Shown piece after piece: positions 1-11,913 of a stretch of DNA of 64,000 bases. The translations under genes were made by a program, and so were the position numbers. The notes under the pieces were generated by a model. The model saw only the letters and a program-made list of their open reading frames with translations. It was not told the origin of the DNA and made no database searches. Source of the stretch: Rotaria sp. Silwood1 (taxonomy: Eukaryota; Rotifera; Eurotatoria; Philodinida; Philodinidae). The stretch is from NCBI GenBank assembly GCA_905250075.1, contig CAJNOP010000105.1, positions 186,434-250,433 of the forward strand, given 5' to 3'. Numbering within the stretch: position 1 is the stretch's first letter; each line of letters opens with the position of its first letter.

Positions 1-1276
1 TCTCTTCATCAACATTTCAGAGAACAAAGCTGAAGACGTTACAATAAATGGTGAAGACCAATTGTGTTTAGTTGAATAACAATTTTTATTAAAAAAAGAA
101 TGGAGTACCAATGAGTGACTCTTTAAGTCCCTTTATTGCAGATATATTGGCGTGGTTCGCCGACCTGAAGTCCCAGTTTACTTTTAAGTATAAGAAGTGG
201 AGTTCTATTCACTTGTCTTGCTCAAATCGGAACCACAGTTTCACGCTGCTCAGTGGATCGAACATTACCGAAGATTTCGTAGTACAATATATGGTTACAA
301 CCAAAAGTGAACTGGGGTGCTTGAGCCGCCCGAATGTCCAGTCAGGACGTATATATATTATCACTCTCATATTCACGCATCCACAACTACATCCATGTTT
401 ATCTACCGCCATACTCATGCAGCAAACCAACATCCACACACCGCATATGATTCGGATGAATGTTAGCCCGAAAAAACTGGTTAACTCAATTCTCAACATG
501 AAAGCGCTTATTAGTCGAAAACTATGCAGGTATGACACACTGATGAATTACTAATATGAAACCTATAATTTCCAATAGCTACTCAAGATGCTCGTCAATG
601 TGTTCTGCGTCAATAAATGATTGTTCACCATGGAAAGTGCAAAAAAAAAATGAGAAAATCGTTCGAAATCTTATAGTACAACATGGAGAATCATTTCCAT
701 CAGGTCTCTAGTCATTTCCAGAGACGCCAATCAAACATCAACCGATGCATAAAAAATCTTCGAAAGAAATTCATTGTAAATTGTAAATCTATGTATAACA
801 ACTTTCACCTATTCTTTTTTCAGAACATCAGATATCCATCAATTGACACGGAGTTTCCATGTATATCAACTGTGAGCACTATTCTAGCGAATGAAGATGT
901 GATTGTCTCTCAGCAAACTTGAATTCTATTGGTGTTCGTAGTAACATCACATCGATGCAACGTTTGAGAGTTAGTGCCTTATCATTAGTGTTTGCATTTG
1001 ATTAGATAGCAATTGTGGCAATAATGGTTTGACACACGTGTTATTCTTATTAAATTGTATCAGGTGAAAAATATAGGGTTATCTTTCTGCTGTTAAAAGC
1101 TATAAGATTTCTTGTTAAGCATACATACTGTTCTGCTCACCATCTGAACCTCTTCTAGCTTTATTTTAATCAGTCTAGAACTCTTACTGATTTTAGTTTT
1201 ATCTTTGGGAAATGTGATGATCTATGTATTGATATTACAATAGTAGTATAATGTTTGATTTAGATGACATAAACGA
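1..1276. other. Upstream region with no recognised gene
   Basis: No recognisable gene. An open frame of 147 codons at 111-554 (plus) has no motif I know and overlaps an equally open frame on the other strand, so it is weak evidence for coding. The remainder is AT-rich and is probably the 5' flank of the aldo/keto reductase. Confidence 0.4.
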
Positions 1277-2272
1277 ATGATGCAATATCAAAAGATTGGA
1301 CATACTGATATTGAAATATCTCGCATAATTCTTGGCTGTGGAAATTTCGGCGGTATTGGTTCTGCTCCAGCATTCTTTAATCAAGGAGAAAATGAAGAGC
1401 AAGCATATGAAATTCTTGATGCTGCCGTTCGTCTTGGTATAACAACATTTGATACAGCTGATGCTTATGGAGGTGGAAGAAGTGAATTATATATAGGAAA
1501 TTGGTTGAAAAAATGTGACGAAAACGTTAGAAGTAATATAGTATTAAGTTCAAAAACATATAATCCAATGTTTATTGGCGATAGTAAAGGATTATCAAAA
1601 GAAAGAATATCAGAGAAAATTGAGGGTACATTGAAACGTCTTGGAATAAAGCAATTGGATATGTATCTTTCACATGAAATGGATGAAGAAACCCCACTGG
1701 AAGAAACACTTAATTGTTTTAATGAATTACAAAAAAATGGAAAAATACGTGCATATGGTGCATCAAATATCACTTGTGAACAATTAGAAAAAAGCATATC
1801 TATTTGTGATAACCTTGGTTTAAATAAATATGAATGGGTACAAAATTCTATGTCATTATTAAATTATCGAGAAGCAGAAAACATGTTACAAATGTGCTCT
1901 AAATATGGTCTAGGCTTTACTCCTTATAGTCCATTAGCTGGCGGATGGTTAACAGGAAAATATCAAAAACAATTCAATTATGAACCTGGTTCTCGAATGG
2001 CACTACGACCTGAACCATATGAAATATATGTTCAACATCAAGAAAGTATATGTGATGGATTGAGTTTAATGAGAAAAATCAGTAAGGAACGATTTGGTAA
2101 TATAAGTATTGCTGGTTTAAGTTTAGCTTGGTTACTTGGTGACTCTCGAATAACAGGAATAATTATTGGACCTCGCAAACCAGAGCATTTGGAACCTATA
2201 CGTGAAGCATTAAATATACGTCTTAATGAAACTGATCGGGTCGACTTACTTAATTTATTTCCAGTATTGTAA
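1277..2272 (+). CDS. Aldo/keto reductase, intronless, bacterial-like
   Basis: A 331-residue NAD(P)H-dependent oxidoreductase of the aldo/keto reductase superfamily, a (beta/alpha)8 barrel that reduces aldehydes or ketones, probably in the cytosol. The usual catalytic tetrad is visible: Asp59 and Tyr64 in FDTADAYGGG, Lys93 in LSSK, and His133 in YLSHE. The cofactor region follows as the SPLAGGWLTGKY strand near 218-229 and the C-terminal GIIIGPRK segment near 293-300. Length fits the family. The start is the first of two adjacent ATGs. The gene has no intron, whereas Rac, Exo70 and SLC35D in this window have 6 to 11. Subfamily features such as the LNYREAENML loop resemble bacterial sugar-type reductases, which suggests horizontal acquisition (inference). 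Substrate is unknown. Confidence 0.93.
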   Translation: MMQYQKIGHTDIEISRIILGCGNFGGIGSAPAFFNQGENEEQAYEILDAAVRLGITTFDTADAYGGGRSELYIGNWLKKCDENVRSNIVLSSKTYNPMFIGDSKGLSKERISEKIEGTLKRLGIKQLDMYLSHEMDEETPLEETLNCFNELQKNGKIRAYGASNITCEQLEKSISICDNLGLNKYEWVQNSMSLLNYREAENMLQMCSKYGLGFTPYSPLAGGWLTGKYQKQFNYEPGSRMALRPEPYEIYVQHQESICDGLSLMRKISKERFGNISIAGLSLAWLLGDSRITGIIIGPRKPEHLEPIREALNIRLNETDRVDLLNLFPVL

Positions 2273-3619
2273 ACTGATACGTTTGTTTATGTTCATTAAT
2301 TGTCATTATCGCATAGTTAATATATGAGAGTAATACTAAAAACATTTGTGTGTGTTTTTTCTTTTATACTATCGTATTATTCTGTTTAATATTTTATGAA
2401 AATTTCGTTTTCTTTTTCTGTAATATTGCCTGATAATGACATATTATTTTATCATGTTACAATACAGAAAGGTAAAAATAATATACAAATAAAAAAAAAA
2501 AATGTGAAAATCACGATAAACATATTCTTAGTTCAACAGTAATTAAAAAAATTGCATTCAAGTATTCGTTGTCCTTCTATTCTGCAATATTGCTCGAATA
2601 CAATGAATAGTAACATATAGCATAAATTATATTTTGTGCACTAGCATTGTATCTGTTGTATGCATCCATGAGATCATACTAATTGACGAATCTCAAGATA
2701 AATAATTGCTCAACAAGTGTTGAAGCCTATTCTTTCTGAAATTAGTACGATTTGAAACCAATTTTGATAGGATTCATTTATAAAAAAAAAAAAAAGAGTT
2801 ACGAAATAATCTTTACCAGACTCCATCGAAAAATGGATGACTTTCCAGACTGGCATTCAACTTTCTGGCAAATGATCTTTGGAAAAAATCTAAGCGACCA
2901 ATTTATTTTCACAGAATCGTTCAAAAAGAAAGTCGAGATATGAATCCTGACATCTATTCTACTATATAAACTTAGTGTTCAATGCATATGCGTCAAATAG
3001 AATATTTAGTTTTGAGATGCTAAGTTTTCTAAAAAATGTTCAATATTCGAGCAAATACAACATAAGAATGGAAGTTCAATAGTGGCAGATTTCTTATTAT
3101 GTCGCTCAAATGAATTTTATATATAACATAAATACTATCAGCAAGCATAACAAGAAGTTTTATCATGATATTGATTCAATGCAATGTTTTGAAGAGAGAA
3201 AGACAAAGAAAGAGCATTTGTCTTTGCTCGTAATAAATGTTAAGCTTGATATAACGAAAACAAAATCAATAATCTATCGAATAATATCAAACAAAGAGAA
3301 AGAAAAAGTCAAGGCATTTTATCTTATAAACCAGTATAAAGGTTAAATATGAACACATCTGTGTTTGTCATCTGTTGGTTTTTTATCCAGGGATTTGCGG
3401 TAAGCAAAATGATATCGTTTGGATGCAATTGGTTTTTTTTGTATGACTCAAATATCAAACAGCTTTAATGGCATATTTTTATTATAAGTTTAATGCTTTT
3501 TTTCATCAAACATTATCGTTTCATGTATTTTTGCATCGATCATTATGACACTTGAAGAGTTGAATCCTTATTGTTTTAGATTTAGTTTCGTTTAGAATCG
3601 ATAGCATCAATTATAGAAA
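2273..3619. other. Intergenic, AT-rich
   Basis: Holds the 3' flank of the reductase and the 5' flank of the S9 peptidase. It contains several A/T homopolymers and only short chance reading frames. No RNA gene or mobile element was seen. Confidence 0.5.
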
Positions 3620-5707
3620 ATGCAATTATATTTATTATTTGTTTTCACACTTCTGTGGTGTTTATCGATTCAAACTCAGTCAAAGCTAACTATTGATGAA
3701 TTTTTTAATGCGACTACTTTTCGATCAGTGAGTATGTCTCCGAATGGTCGATATTTATTAATATATAGTCAACGTCCAGCATGGGATTCCAATTCTTTCG
3801 AGAACAGTTTATGGCTTTATGAAACTTATGGACGACGAAAACAATTGATTACTAAACAATTGTCCGAAATCATGCAACCAAAATGGTCACCAAGTGGAGA
3901 TTGGTTCGTATTCTTAATCAATGACAAAGCTGTAGCCGATTCAACAGATCACCTTCATCGTTTTCGACGTTCAGTCGATAATCAGCCGAAAAAAGAGCAA
4001 CAGATTCATCTCTATAGTGTTTCTTCAGATGAATTGTTATCTATTGAAATTGGTAATCAAATTCCATTGGCTCTGGCATGGTCAGATGTTGACTCGTCGC
4101 TTTATTTCGCTGCACAATCATCTCAATCGACAAAAGATGCTGATCATTCGTATGAAACGAAATGGAAAGACGTGATTCAATATCGTCGACGCAAACCCAC
4201 TGATGATAGTACAATCTATCGTATTGATATAAGCATAAAAAATCGAAGAGTTTCTAGCAAAATTAATTTTGTCAAGCATCTTAATTTCATAGTTGGTGAA
4301 CTATTGTTTGTGCCATCTGAACATAAACTGGTGTGCACCTCTGTAGTGGCGATTGTTGAAAATTTAAGTGATATCGAAATGTATTCTATTGATTTGTATA
4401 AGTCATCATCATTAACAAGACTAACAAACAATGAAGGAATCGAAAATAATCTACGACTATCTAGTGATGGCAAATATGTATTTTTTCAAGTCTTTTCAGT
4501 TAGATCAAGTAATGAAAAATTCAATAATACACAAATACGACTATACTCAATCGATCTAACAAATGGACAGATTCAAAATTGGGGAAAAGGTTTCGAAGGA
4601 AATGTTAGAGATTATGCCATTAGATCTGAAGGTGGTGTTTTTATATTGGGACAATTGGGAACCAATGTGCATATATACACTCAACAATCACCATCGAAGT
4701 ATTTATTTATGGAACGTGGTTGGAATGGAACTTATCGAATGATCTCTTCATCAACATCAAAACGATATTCATCAGTTGCTTTTCTTCATTCATCTTTCGA
4801 GCAACCAGAAGAAGTTTATTTTGTTGATCATATCGACGATCTTCATTCGGCAAAAGCAATTACTAGTGGAAATCAATTGTTCACAAAACGAGATCTACCA
4901 AGAGCTAAATTGTACAAATGGACAAATAATGATGATGATCGTATGATCGAAGGCATTTTACATTATCCACCAGGAAAATTTGAACGTAAAAATTTACCTC
5001 TTCTTGTTCTGATTCATGGTGGTCCTACTGCTGCCAATTTAAATATTTTCCTCCCGGACTGGTACAGTTGGGCTCCATTAGCTGCTACAGAAGGGTGGTT
5101 AGTACTCGAACCAAACTATCGAGGTTCGACTGGTTATGGCGATCAGTTTCTCAATGAAATTACTTGTCAACCGTTGTCTCTACCGGGAAAAGATATTCTT
5201 GCTGGTGTTGATCGTCTTATTAAGGATGGCATTGCTGATCCAACACGACTTACCATTGGAGGTTATAGTTACGGAGGATATCTAACGAATTGGTTGATTA
5301 CACAAACGACACGTTTCAATGCTGCCCTTTCTGGTGCGGGAGGAGTCGAGCATGTTTCTAGTTGGGGTACTTCAGATTTTCCTACGTATCTAAATACTAT
5401 ATTTGGTGGACTTCCATGGGAAATACCACAAGTTTATTCCAAACAATCAGTTATGGAGAAGTTAGATAAAATACATACACCGACACATATTATCACTGGC
5501 GCTAATGATATTCGGGTTCCTGCCGATCAAAGTGTTATGTTAGCGCGTGGTTTAAATTACCTCGGAGTACCAGTCAAGTTGTTACTTTTCCCAAATGAAG
5601 GACACTCGTTGAGCAACAATCCTTGGCATGGAAAAATTAAAATTCGAGAAGAACTCAAATGGTTAGAAAAATATGGTCATGTATCTTTGGTTACAACAAC
5701 AAACTAA
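3620..5707 (+). CDS. Secreted S9 family (prolyl oligopeptidase-like) serine peptidase
   Basis: A 695-residue serine peptidase of the S9 clan (dipeptidyl-peptidase/acylaminoacyl-peptidase type). The first 20 residues form a hydrophobic signal peptide (about 2-19), so it is probably secreted or vacuolar. Residues about 25-430 carry repeated WD-like blades (for example SPNGRYLLIYS, SPSGDWFVF, SSDGKYVFF) forming the N-terminal propeller. Residues about 440-685 are the alpha/beta hydrolase domain: HGGP at 466-469 (oxyanion hole), nucleophile Ser550 in GGYSYGG, Asp630 in GANDIRVP, His662 in NEGHSL. The triad order and spacing fit the family, so the enzyme should be active on short peptides. The gene is intronless and on the same strand as the aldo/keto reductase. 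A polyadenylation signal AATAAA lies at 5827-5832. Exact substrate class cannot be fixed from sequence alone. Confidence 0.93.
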   Translation: MQLYLLFVFTLLWCLSIQTQSKLTIDEFFNATTFRSVSMSPNGRYLLIYSQRPAWDSNSFENSLWLYETYGRRKQLITKQLSEIMQPKWSPSGDWFVFLINDKAVADSTDHLHRFRRSVDNQPKKEQQIHLYSVSSDELLSIEIGNQIPLALAWSDVDSSLYFAAQSSQSTKDADHSYETKWKDVIQYRRRKPTDDSTIYRIDISIKNRRVSSKINFVKHLNFIVGELLFVPSEHKLVCTSVVAIVENLSDIEMYSIDLYKSSSLTRLTNNEGIENNLRLSSDGKYVFFQVFSVRSSNEKFNNTQIRLYSIDLTNGQIQNWGKGFEGNVRDYAIRSEGGVFILGQLGTNVHIYTQQSPSKYLFMERGWNGTYRMISSSTSKRYSSVAFLHSSFEQPEEVYFVDHIDDLHSAKAITSGNQLFTKRDLPRAKLYKWTNNDDDRMIEGILHYPPGKFERKNLPLLVLIHGGPTAANLNIFLPDWYSWAPLAATEGWLVLEPNYRGSTGYGDQFLNEITCQPLSLPGKDILAGVDRLIKDGIADPTRLTIGGYSYGGYLTNWLITQTTRFNAALSGAGGVEHVSSWGTSDFPTYLNTIFGGLPWEIPQVYSKQSVMEKLDKIHTPTHIITGANDIRVPADQSVMLARGLNYLGVPVKLLLFPNEGHSLSNNPWHGKIKIREELKWLEKYGHVSLVTTTN

Positions 5708-7445
5708 GCACATATTCCAATCGAATGAATGAAAGAACCATTTAAGGCAGTTTTTATACCTTACTTCACATTTAAAACCATAGGCATCGCACTTGTAGTA
5801 TTTAGTTTTGCTTGCTTTTTGCCGAGAATAAATAATACATTATTACAATCCTATTTATGTATTATGTTATTTCTCATTTTCAAACCATATCGATTGACTT
5901 CTAACTGTATATTCTTGAACATCAAATACTTAAATTAGGAACAATACAATATGTGTGGACATTCAAAGTTCGACAGTATATAGAATTATTTGTAAGAGAT
6001 GATAATAAAATCGTTTACTTGAGAGTGGTTCTTCTTTTTAAATTATCCTGTTCTCAATAGACCTATATTCACCTCGAATAATTGACGAAAAAACCTTATT
6101 AGCTGCCTTCTTCTGACTTTAATGATGCTTTCGCCTGTAGATACACTATATAGTGTTCTAATAAAACTCTAAAAGGATTTCAGTTCCTATTGATATTTGA
6201 CTGACGTGAGCTATCCAATATTCAGTTGAAATTTTGTCCATATAGAGAACTCAAATAGATTAGTTTCTATAAAAAAATTCACAAGTTTTAAACGAAGTCG
6301 TTTCTCAATATGAAACTTTCAAGGTATAGACCGTTTTTCAGGGATAATGTATACGACATACATTTCTTGAAAGCTCCATAACTCGAAGAAACTTTATTAA
6401 AACCTTCTTAATTCTTTGATGGAAGTTATTCTAGTTGAGTTCTTAGAAAACTTAGAGGCTTTAGAAAATAAACTTATTAAAAATTCGATAACTCAGTCAA
6501 ATCTCAATAGAAACCAAAACCATTTCAATTGTTTCATCAGAACGAAATATAGTATCTATAGGCAAAATCTCATTAGAATCAGAAAGGAGCAGTTGAAGTA
6601 GTTTCATCGTGAGCCAACCACATTATTATGATTTTAACGGCTACTATACATGAATTTAGAACGATAGATGAGCGAACTCATATTCGATCCATTTGAGTTT
6701 CTCAACACAATTCATCTATCAGACGCTTCTCATTTTTTCAATTTTCGTTTCTGTTTGTTTATTGTCAAATACACAGTAGAAATTTTCAATCAATATCGAA
6801 AAACGATTTTAATATCCTCTGTTGACATTATCTTCTACTAATTGTGAATCATACTATTTTTTTACAACATCTATCTATCTATCTATCGGACGATGATGAC
6901 ATTCTACAATCAATAGACTATATTCTTGTTCAAGATTTTATACGATATCATCAATCTATTCGTTTTCAATCACTTTTATTTCATAGTCTTGGTTCTGTGG
7001 ACATCAACCTAGTTAATTTCACTCTTCTACGGTTCGAATGTTGCTGATTTGAATATAAAAAAGAAGATACTATCTCTTATATAAAAATAATTTTAAATCT
7101 AATTGAATTCCTATTTTTCATTTCGATATTGAATTTCAAGACGAAGATATTTTTATGCACCAATAATTATTTCATCATCGTTTGAATCATTGTCTCGTGA
7201 ATCTGCCCCGGCTCCTCTATTAATTGTCACATAAAATGTAAATGTTAAGTAAGACCATACAAATATTCATAAAAATTAAAATTAAATAAAAAGAAGTCGT
7301 CTTTATTTATTTTTTTATTAAATCAAAAATCATTCACAATAATTAATTTTATTTTAATTTTCCAAAAAAAAAAGTTTAGGTTCTCTATTCATGAACATAT
7401 TGAAATCGTACAGCAAAGATTGGTTGTTTGGCTTTCTTTTTTCTT
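5708..7445. other. Intergenic with CTAT microsatellite
   Basis: No gene recognised. A pure CTAT microsatellite lies at 6871-6887. The open frame around it (to 7047) lacks an ATG start and shows no known motif; it may be decayed coding sequence. The last 200 bases are very AT-rich and form the 3' flank of the minus-strand EGF gene. Confidence 0.45.
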
Positions 7446-7947
7446 TCAATTTCTTTTCGTTTTTTTTTCATCTTGACGAAGATCATTTTGTTTTTTTTTC
7501 GATGAACTTATATCATAATCAATTGGATCAATATTAAAAAAATATTTTAATGCATCCATAATAAGAACAAAACCAATAACACTTGCAATACATCCAATAG
7601 CAACACAAGCAAATGTACATGTATCGACTTCATATTCACAATGATCACCTATTTTACCTGTAGGACATACACATTGACCTCCATGGCATGTGCCACCATT
7701 AAGACAACTTAAACCAAGACGACATGAACGTTCATCGACCTCACAATTTACACTAGAAAAACCTAGAACGCAGGAACATTCATAACCAAGTGGCATGCTA
7801 ACATTTGGATAGCATGTTGCCAAGTTAAAACATGGTTGAGTCATAGCACATTGATCCGAAGTGATATTACATGAAGTAACAATAGCTCCATTAGAACATG
7901 TTGGAGATTCAAATACAAAATTATTTCTAGACAGTTGAGACGTTGAT
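7446..7947 (-). CDS. EGF-repeat single-pass membrane protein (3' exon)
   Basis: Terminal exon of a type I membrane protein. Reading from 7947 downwards it encodes two EGF-like modules: the first with CAMTQPCFNLATC...YECSCVLGFSSVNCE, the second with CRLGLSCLNGGTCHGGQCVC...DHCE. A hydrophobic transmembrane segment (TFACVAIGCIASVIGFVLIM) and a short Lys-rich cytoplasmic tail ending in KKTKRN follow. A good acceptor (TATATAG) precedes 7947, and a matching donor GTGAGT begins at 8028, giving an 81-nt intron. In the frame this splice requires, the upstream exon reads as a Thr/Gly/Ser-rich stalk, but a TGA closes that frame about 80 nt upstream. An open Gln/Glu-rich frame in another phase runs 8029-8215. 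The 5' structure is therefore unresolved: either another short exon or an indel in the CAA/CAG repeat. Confidence 0.75.
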
Positions 7948-8028
7948 CTATATAAAGAATATTTTATTAGTATCAAATTATTAAATTTGTCTAGAAAAAT
8001 TTTATATTGATTAACCTAAAATACTCAC

Positions 8029-8215
8029 GAGGTTTGTGTTGTTCCTCCTCCTGTTGTTGTTGAACTTGTTTTTCTTCTGGAATAATAGCTGTTGTTGCTG
8101 TTTCACAATTCTGTACATTTATGTCTTTGTATTGAATAGGATAGCTCATAAATGAAGTAGGCAGTGGATCTTGTGTTGTATTTCCATAAATTACAATTAC
8201 TAACTCAATTAGGAT
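8029..8215 (-). CDS. Probable upstream exon of the EGF-repeat gene
   Basis: Open segment ending at a GTGAGT donor (intron starts at 8028) and beginning after a possible acceptor (ACACAG, near 8216). One frame gives a Gln/Glu-rich stretch with an NTTQDPLPTSF motif. The frame that splices correctly to the EGF exon gives a Thr/Gly-rich linker but is interrupted by TGA at about 8104-8106. The CAA/CAG/GGA low-complexity tract could hold an indel. Boundaries and frame are uncertain. Confidence 0.35.
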
Positions 8216-8359
8216 ATCTGTGTGTAAAAGAATTTCCTTTTGTTTAATTGAAATAATATTTTTCTGATGATTTTTTTTCTTCAATTTTGGAATAATTGAA
8301 TAGTATTTCAAATGATTAAAAATGATCCTAGTTTTCAGTTTGAAAGTATTGAACAATGT

Positions 8360-10003
8360 TTTTAAAAGTTTTATATCATATATAATTTAGTATTTTACAA
8401 TTAGAATAACTGTTTTCTTTTTCACTGTTTTTTGCTTAATAAGCAAAACATGTATGTAATTAAATCCAAATACAACAAGTATCTTTGTATAAAATGCCTA
8501 AATCTGATACCTTTATGAAATACGCTCGTATTGAATGTTTATTTCACAAACATTTGAAATATTCTACGCGTGTACATCATTTTCTTTTCTTAATCATATC
8601 TTACAGAGGCTTACAAAAGGCTTTTTTTTAGAATTATCAAGTAGAATACTGATAAAATCTTTTGATTCCTACATCAAATTATTCTAGTTTCGATTAAACG
8701 AAATACTTCACTCGAATTATTTAAAATAAAAATCGATTTTCTTCAACTATATCTGCTACTTTCAAAACAAAAAAATTTCTTTTTTTTGTACTCTATAGAA
8801 TGGAGCCTAGTACTCACAGAAAACAGTAGCTGTTACCATCAGAATAATAAAATTGTGAATATAAAATATTTTTCATTTCAGTTTAATATATACTCATATA
8901 TTCTCGTACATATTCATTAAATTAGTTATATATTTCCGAGATCAAATATCAATAAACAACTCGGTCGAGATGTTTTATTTTACGTTTCCTTAAAATTGAT
9001 CTTTTTTTTTTTTTATCTTCTGTTCAAAAAAGTAAATTAAAACAATAAAGAAAATATAACTTGCTCTTTTTTTTGTTCTACTTGGAAAAAAAATTGATTT
9101 ACTCAAAGTAACAGAAACAAATTAAAAAAAAAACATATCACAAGCATAATGTTCTAAATTATCCATTAAAGCATAGCAATATGAAGAATAATGATTATAG
9201 TATTTTTCAGCATAAACAATGCATCATTAAACAAGCATAAACGGGTTTCATTTATCTAAATAAACAAAGATATAGCATAATGATTATCAGCTTGCAGTAT
9301 GCATAGAACAAACAAAAAATTGCAGTAATATAGAAAGGCCAAACAGTTAATCATCATATATATATTTATATAATATCGTATATTAAATTAATTCATTATC
9401 AAAGCGATAGATTTCATTCAACTTTGTTCATTCATTTATCTATCAGATATAAATAAATAAAAAAACCAACAATGTAGTAAAAAAAAAGAAAAGTGTTAGA
9501 AAACAAAACGAAGGTTTAAAAAAATACAAAGCTTGTCAGTCATGTTTCTGCACATTCAGTTATGAGTTATTTGATATAGAGACAACATGCACAGTTCATC
9601 TCACCCTCGTAATACTATAGTTGATTCGAATCTTCCATGAGATCATCATCTACATACATATAATACTTTTGTAGAAATATAAAACAATACTGAGAAGGAT
9701 TATAGTAATCAAATAAAAAGAAGAAGACGAGAAAAGAAAAGAAAAGAATTAACAACAAAAGAGATTATTGCGTTGAGTATGGGAAACTAAAATATTCGAA
9801 TAGAATACGCAATTTGATTAATTAAGCTATTACTAAGAAATTACATCAAAAAATACATTCATATTCGAATTAAGATCAATCGATCATAAGAAGAACAACC
9901 ATACAAATAGATGTATCGGATGATCATCATTAGCAGTTAAAACAACAAAAATCATTCAATTTTAGAAATAATACTACTATCACCGTTCATAAGTACCAAT
10001 AAA
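8360..10003. other. Intergenic, AT-rich
   Basis: About 1.6 kb of strongly AT-rich sequence with many A and T homopolymers, between the EGF gene and the 3' end of the transporter gene. No open frame, RNA gene or element could be supported. Confidence 0.5.
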
Positions 10004-11913
10004 TTAAACAATATTGTGCGTACTTTTTCGATTATCTAATGTTGTACTCGATGATCCACTTCCATGTGTTGTTGATGTTGTTGGTGATTTTCGAGCAAAT
10101 GTTACCCAAGAATAAATAATACTACCAATAACACTAGAAGAAAAATAATAGTTTATCATATGTACATATGTCCATATTATTTTTTTTTTCTTTTCTTTTC
10201 TTTTAATGTCTATCTTGAATAAAATCATTCCAAGGTCTTCAACATTTATTCTTTTCAAATACAAGTTCATTTATTACTAAACTATGGCTTCAGAATTATT
10301 CAAATGAGAACAATAAAAAATTTATTACTTTCATTATACATAGAAATATTGAACAATAAAAATTTATATTACAAAATTAAACTAATGAAATTTTTTTACC
10401 TGATATTAAGACCAATAAAATTCATATGTGAATAAATATAATCACCACCAATAATCATTCCTAAATATGTTACAAACATATTCTAAAAAATAAAACAACA
10501 ACAAAAAAAAATTATTAAATAGAAACAATAAAAGCAAATATATATATATAAAAAACTAACTTTACAAGCACCAACAACTGTTGTTGTTAAAGGTGAATTA
10601 TAATTAGTACAAAGCATTGTTGAATAATTAAGTAAAAATCCCATTAATGATGATAGAAGAAAAGCAAATATAAAACCAATATCTCTATAATGATTATAAT
10701 TCCAAACCTTAAATATATATATATATATATACATATCGATAATCAATTATATATTATTTACTTTATGAAGATCATCACTAAAACCAGCTAAAACAATTGC
10801 TGGTCCAAGTACAATAAATGAATTATAGAATAAAAGACCATATTGATTAAATTCCTAAACATAAGAAGAAAAAAAACAACAAAATGTATTTATAAAATAT
10901 GAACTTTTTTTTTCTTTTACTTTATTAATTAATTTTTGTTTGGTTACAATACCTTGTGCTGCTGTACATAGATTATTCATTATAAGAAAAACATATCCAA
11001 ACCAGTTAAAAGTTAAATCATCACTAGCAGCAATCATAGCACCAACTAACATCAAATAAACACTTGCTTGTGCGGTTACAGATTGCGTTTGTCTAATGAA
11101 AAGAAAAAAAAATATATAAATACATACATAAATAAATATATATATGTATATACCGAAGTATTATTTGTTCACCAATCATTGTTAACCATATTGAAAAACG
11201 ACGTAAAACAGTAAACATTGGTAAACTAGTTATTAATAATAAGAAAAGAAAATTTATCAAAATTATAAAAAAAAAGAAAAATAAATCACCTAACAGCTTG
11301 GGTACCAGCAAGACCAAAAAGTAAATTACCAAAAAATAACAATGGCAATGGCATAATCTATTTTATATACAAGGGACAAAAAAAAAAAACAAATTTTATT
11401 ATTCAAAAAAAGAAATGAATTACGAACTTTATTAACAACATTTTCAGAGAAATGAGGGAAACGTATAACACCAATGAATCGTGCTACATATAGTACAATA
11501 ATCGAAACAGTTAACTATGCAAAAAATAAAAATAAACAAAAAAGAATAATTCATCAATTAATTGTTTTTTTTAGTAGAATAGTTATGTGTTAGAAATATG
11601 TTTAATAGAAGTAGACACTCGGCATGCGTATAGAAAACTAGGATTATCCTTTATTCATAACGATTACCTACCTGTCCAATAGCAAGCAGTTGAAATGAGG
11701 GAAACCTGTTGTGTAATAGGGGGACGAGAAACTGCTAAGATAACAACGTCAAAAAAAAAACAAAAAAAGTACGTACTCATAAGATGTAAGAACAAGTTTG
11801 TTAACAATAGTAATTAAACCTGAACAAGCACCATAAAATAAAGCCGAGCCTAATCGTCGAACAAATGAAATCGTTGGTGGACAAGGACAATCGCAACATG
11901 TTGCGCATGTCAT
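10004..11913 (-). CDS. SLC35D: SLC35D-family Golgi/ER nucleotide-sugar transporter, 10 exons
   Basis: A 340-residue multi-pass antiporter of the SLC35D family (UDP-GlcNAc/UDP-GlcA/UDP-GalNAc type), which imports activated sugars into Golgi or ER for glycosylation. I assembled it exon by exon from the minus strand: 11913-11777, 11705-11672, 11514-11428, 11357-11290, 11225-11154, 11092-10921, 10854-10762, 10707-10561, 10482-10400, 10133-10004. All introns are GT-AG and the sum is 1023 nt, an exact reading frame. Family blocks in order: ACSGLITIVNKLVLTSYEFP near the N terminus, LPMFTVLRRFSIWLTMIGE, LVGAMIAASDDLTFNWFGY, QGIVTKQKL, TMLCTNYNSPLTTTVVGACK and GGDYIYSHMNFIGLNISVIG. The length equals vertebrate SLC35D proteins (about 337-355). 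The C-terminal tail is Ser/Thr-rich. The start ATG at 11913 gives a Cys/Pro-rich leader before the first membrane span. D1 versus D2 substrate preference cannot be told. Confidence 0.95.

Noticed and set aside
7991..8356. Full 121-codon frame as the EGF gene N terminus
   Set aside because: Its phase does not join the EGF exon at the available splice sites and its 5' third looks like intron; only a shorter, uncertain exon is called.
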